From positions 81,443-145,442 of the forward strand of contig JAFKKF010000014.1 in the NCBI GenBank assembly GCA_017305635.1: 64,000 nt of DNA. The letters run 5' to 3'. Source of the DNA: Hyphomicrobiales bacterium. Its GTDB lineage: Bacteria > Pseudomonadota > Alphaproteobacteria > Rhizobiales > Kaistiaceae. Position 1 is the stretch's first letter. Each line of letters starts with the position of its first letter. This document shows, piece after piece, positions 63,725-64,000 of the stretch. A program made the position numbers and the translations under genes. The notes beneath the pieces are model-generated. The model ran no database searches. It was given only the letters and a program-made list of their open reading frames with translations, and had not been told where the DNA came from.

Positions 63725-64000
63725 ATGCATACCCTTTCACGACGCGGCTTTCTGGCCGCAGGGGCGGCGGCGCTTGCCTCCGTTCACCTTCCGCGCGCTG
63801 CCCTTGCGCAGGGGGCGGTGCCTCTCGCACTTTCCGCCGCAACCCGGACATTCGATATCGATGGCCGCGCGGCCACCGTTTTCGGCCTTGCCGGTCCCGG
63901 CGGTCAGGGCCTTGTCCTCGACCCCGGCCAGAGGTTTCGGGTCGACCTGACCAACACGCTCTACGTTGATACGATCATCCACGGGCACGGCCAGATACCG
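63725..64000 (+). CDS. Multicopper oxidase, N-terminal part (runs out of window)
   Basis: 92 codons visible. Twin-arginine signal SRRGFLAAGAAALASV (residues 5-20), with a cleavage point near ALA-QGA at about residue 28; the exported cupredoxin fold begins after it. TIIHGHGQIP at the window edge corresponds to the first copper-binding histidine cluster of multicopper oxidases. Tat export fits a folded copper enzyme. The rest, including the other copper sites, lies outside the window. Confidence 0.8.
   Translation, partial: MHTLSRRGFLAAGAAALASVHLPRAALAQGAVPLALSAATRTFDIDGRAATVFGLAGPGGQGLVLDPGQRFRVDLTNTLYVDTIIHGHGQIP

Overview
The window is a high-G+C bacterial chromosome segment packed with housekeeping genes. 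Gene content and order point to an alphaproteobacterium of the Hyphomicrobiales (Rhizobiales) type: gltA-gltX, lexA-moeA-moaC, tpiA/secG/pyrG/kdsA/eno, pdhA-pdhB-pdhC-lpdA-lipA with a lipoyl domain on E1-beta, a fused ispDF, dusB-ntrB-ntrC-ntrY-ntrX-dat-hfq-hflX-mazG, and rlpA-dac-tmk-holB-metG-tatD. The alphaproteobacterial SOS box (GTTC-N7-GTTC) upstream of lexA agrees. trpE and trpG are separate genes, unlike the fused trpEG of Rhizobiaceae, so a different family is likely; I cannot name it.

Layout. 0-9 kb: partial citrate synthase, GluRS, a GlnRS (unusual in this class), ComEC, LexA and molybdopterin genes. 9-18 kb: secG-tpiA (minus) divergent from ppiD-trpE-[two small exported paralogues]-trpG-trpD-trpC (plus). 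18-28 kb: pyrG, a methyltransferase-like gene, a GT39-like membrane enzyme, a vWA lipoprotein-like protein, kdsA, two membrane proteins, queF and a DUF1835 protein. 28-39 kb: eno, a toxin remnant with an intact antitoxin, an FtsB-like protein, the pyruvate dehydrogenase operon with two extra small genes, a GlsB-like protein, lipA, a Coq10-like protein, a CinA C-terminal-domain protein and ispDF. 40-51.4 kb: the nitrogen regulatory cluster with an inserted acyltransferase, then dat, hfq and hflX, and mazG convergent. 52.6-61.2 kb: a mostly minus-strand set (MBL hydrolase, tatD, metG, holB, tmk, dac, rlpA) interrupted by a plus-strand GT90-like glycosyltransferase. 61.4-64 kb: a Gly/Met-rich membrane protein, a VIT1-like transporter, a small Met/His/Cys-rich exported protein and the start of a multicopper oxidase; this end is more AT-rich and looks accessory.

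The most notable feature is an AT-rich site at 52489-52516, in the only gene-free stretch over 300 bases, that resembles the XerC/XerD recombination site dif. Three independent observations fit a replication terminus there. Genes to its left are mainly on plus and those to its right mainly on minus. GGGNAGGG octamers (the E. coli FtsK-orienting motif) lie almost only on plus to the left and only on minus to the right in my manual scan. The site is a sharp AT-rich island in GC-rich DNA.

Other points: the order moaC-secG-tpiA-ppiD-trp-pyrG looks like one inversion of the order I remember for Rhizobiales. Several compact operons carry small unrecognised genes (two four-cysteine exported proteins in the trp operon, a histone-H1-like basic protein between pdhB and pdhC, and an exported protein between pdhC and lpdA). 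No tRNA, rRNA, CRISPR array or complete insertion sequence was seen.
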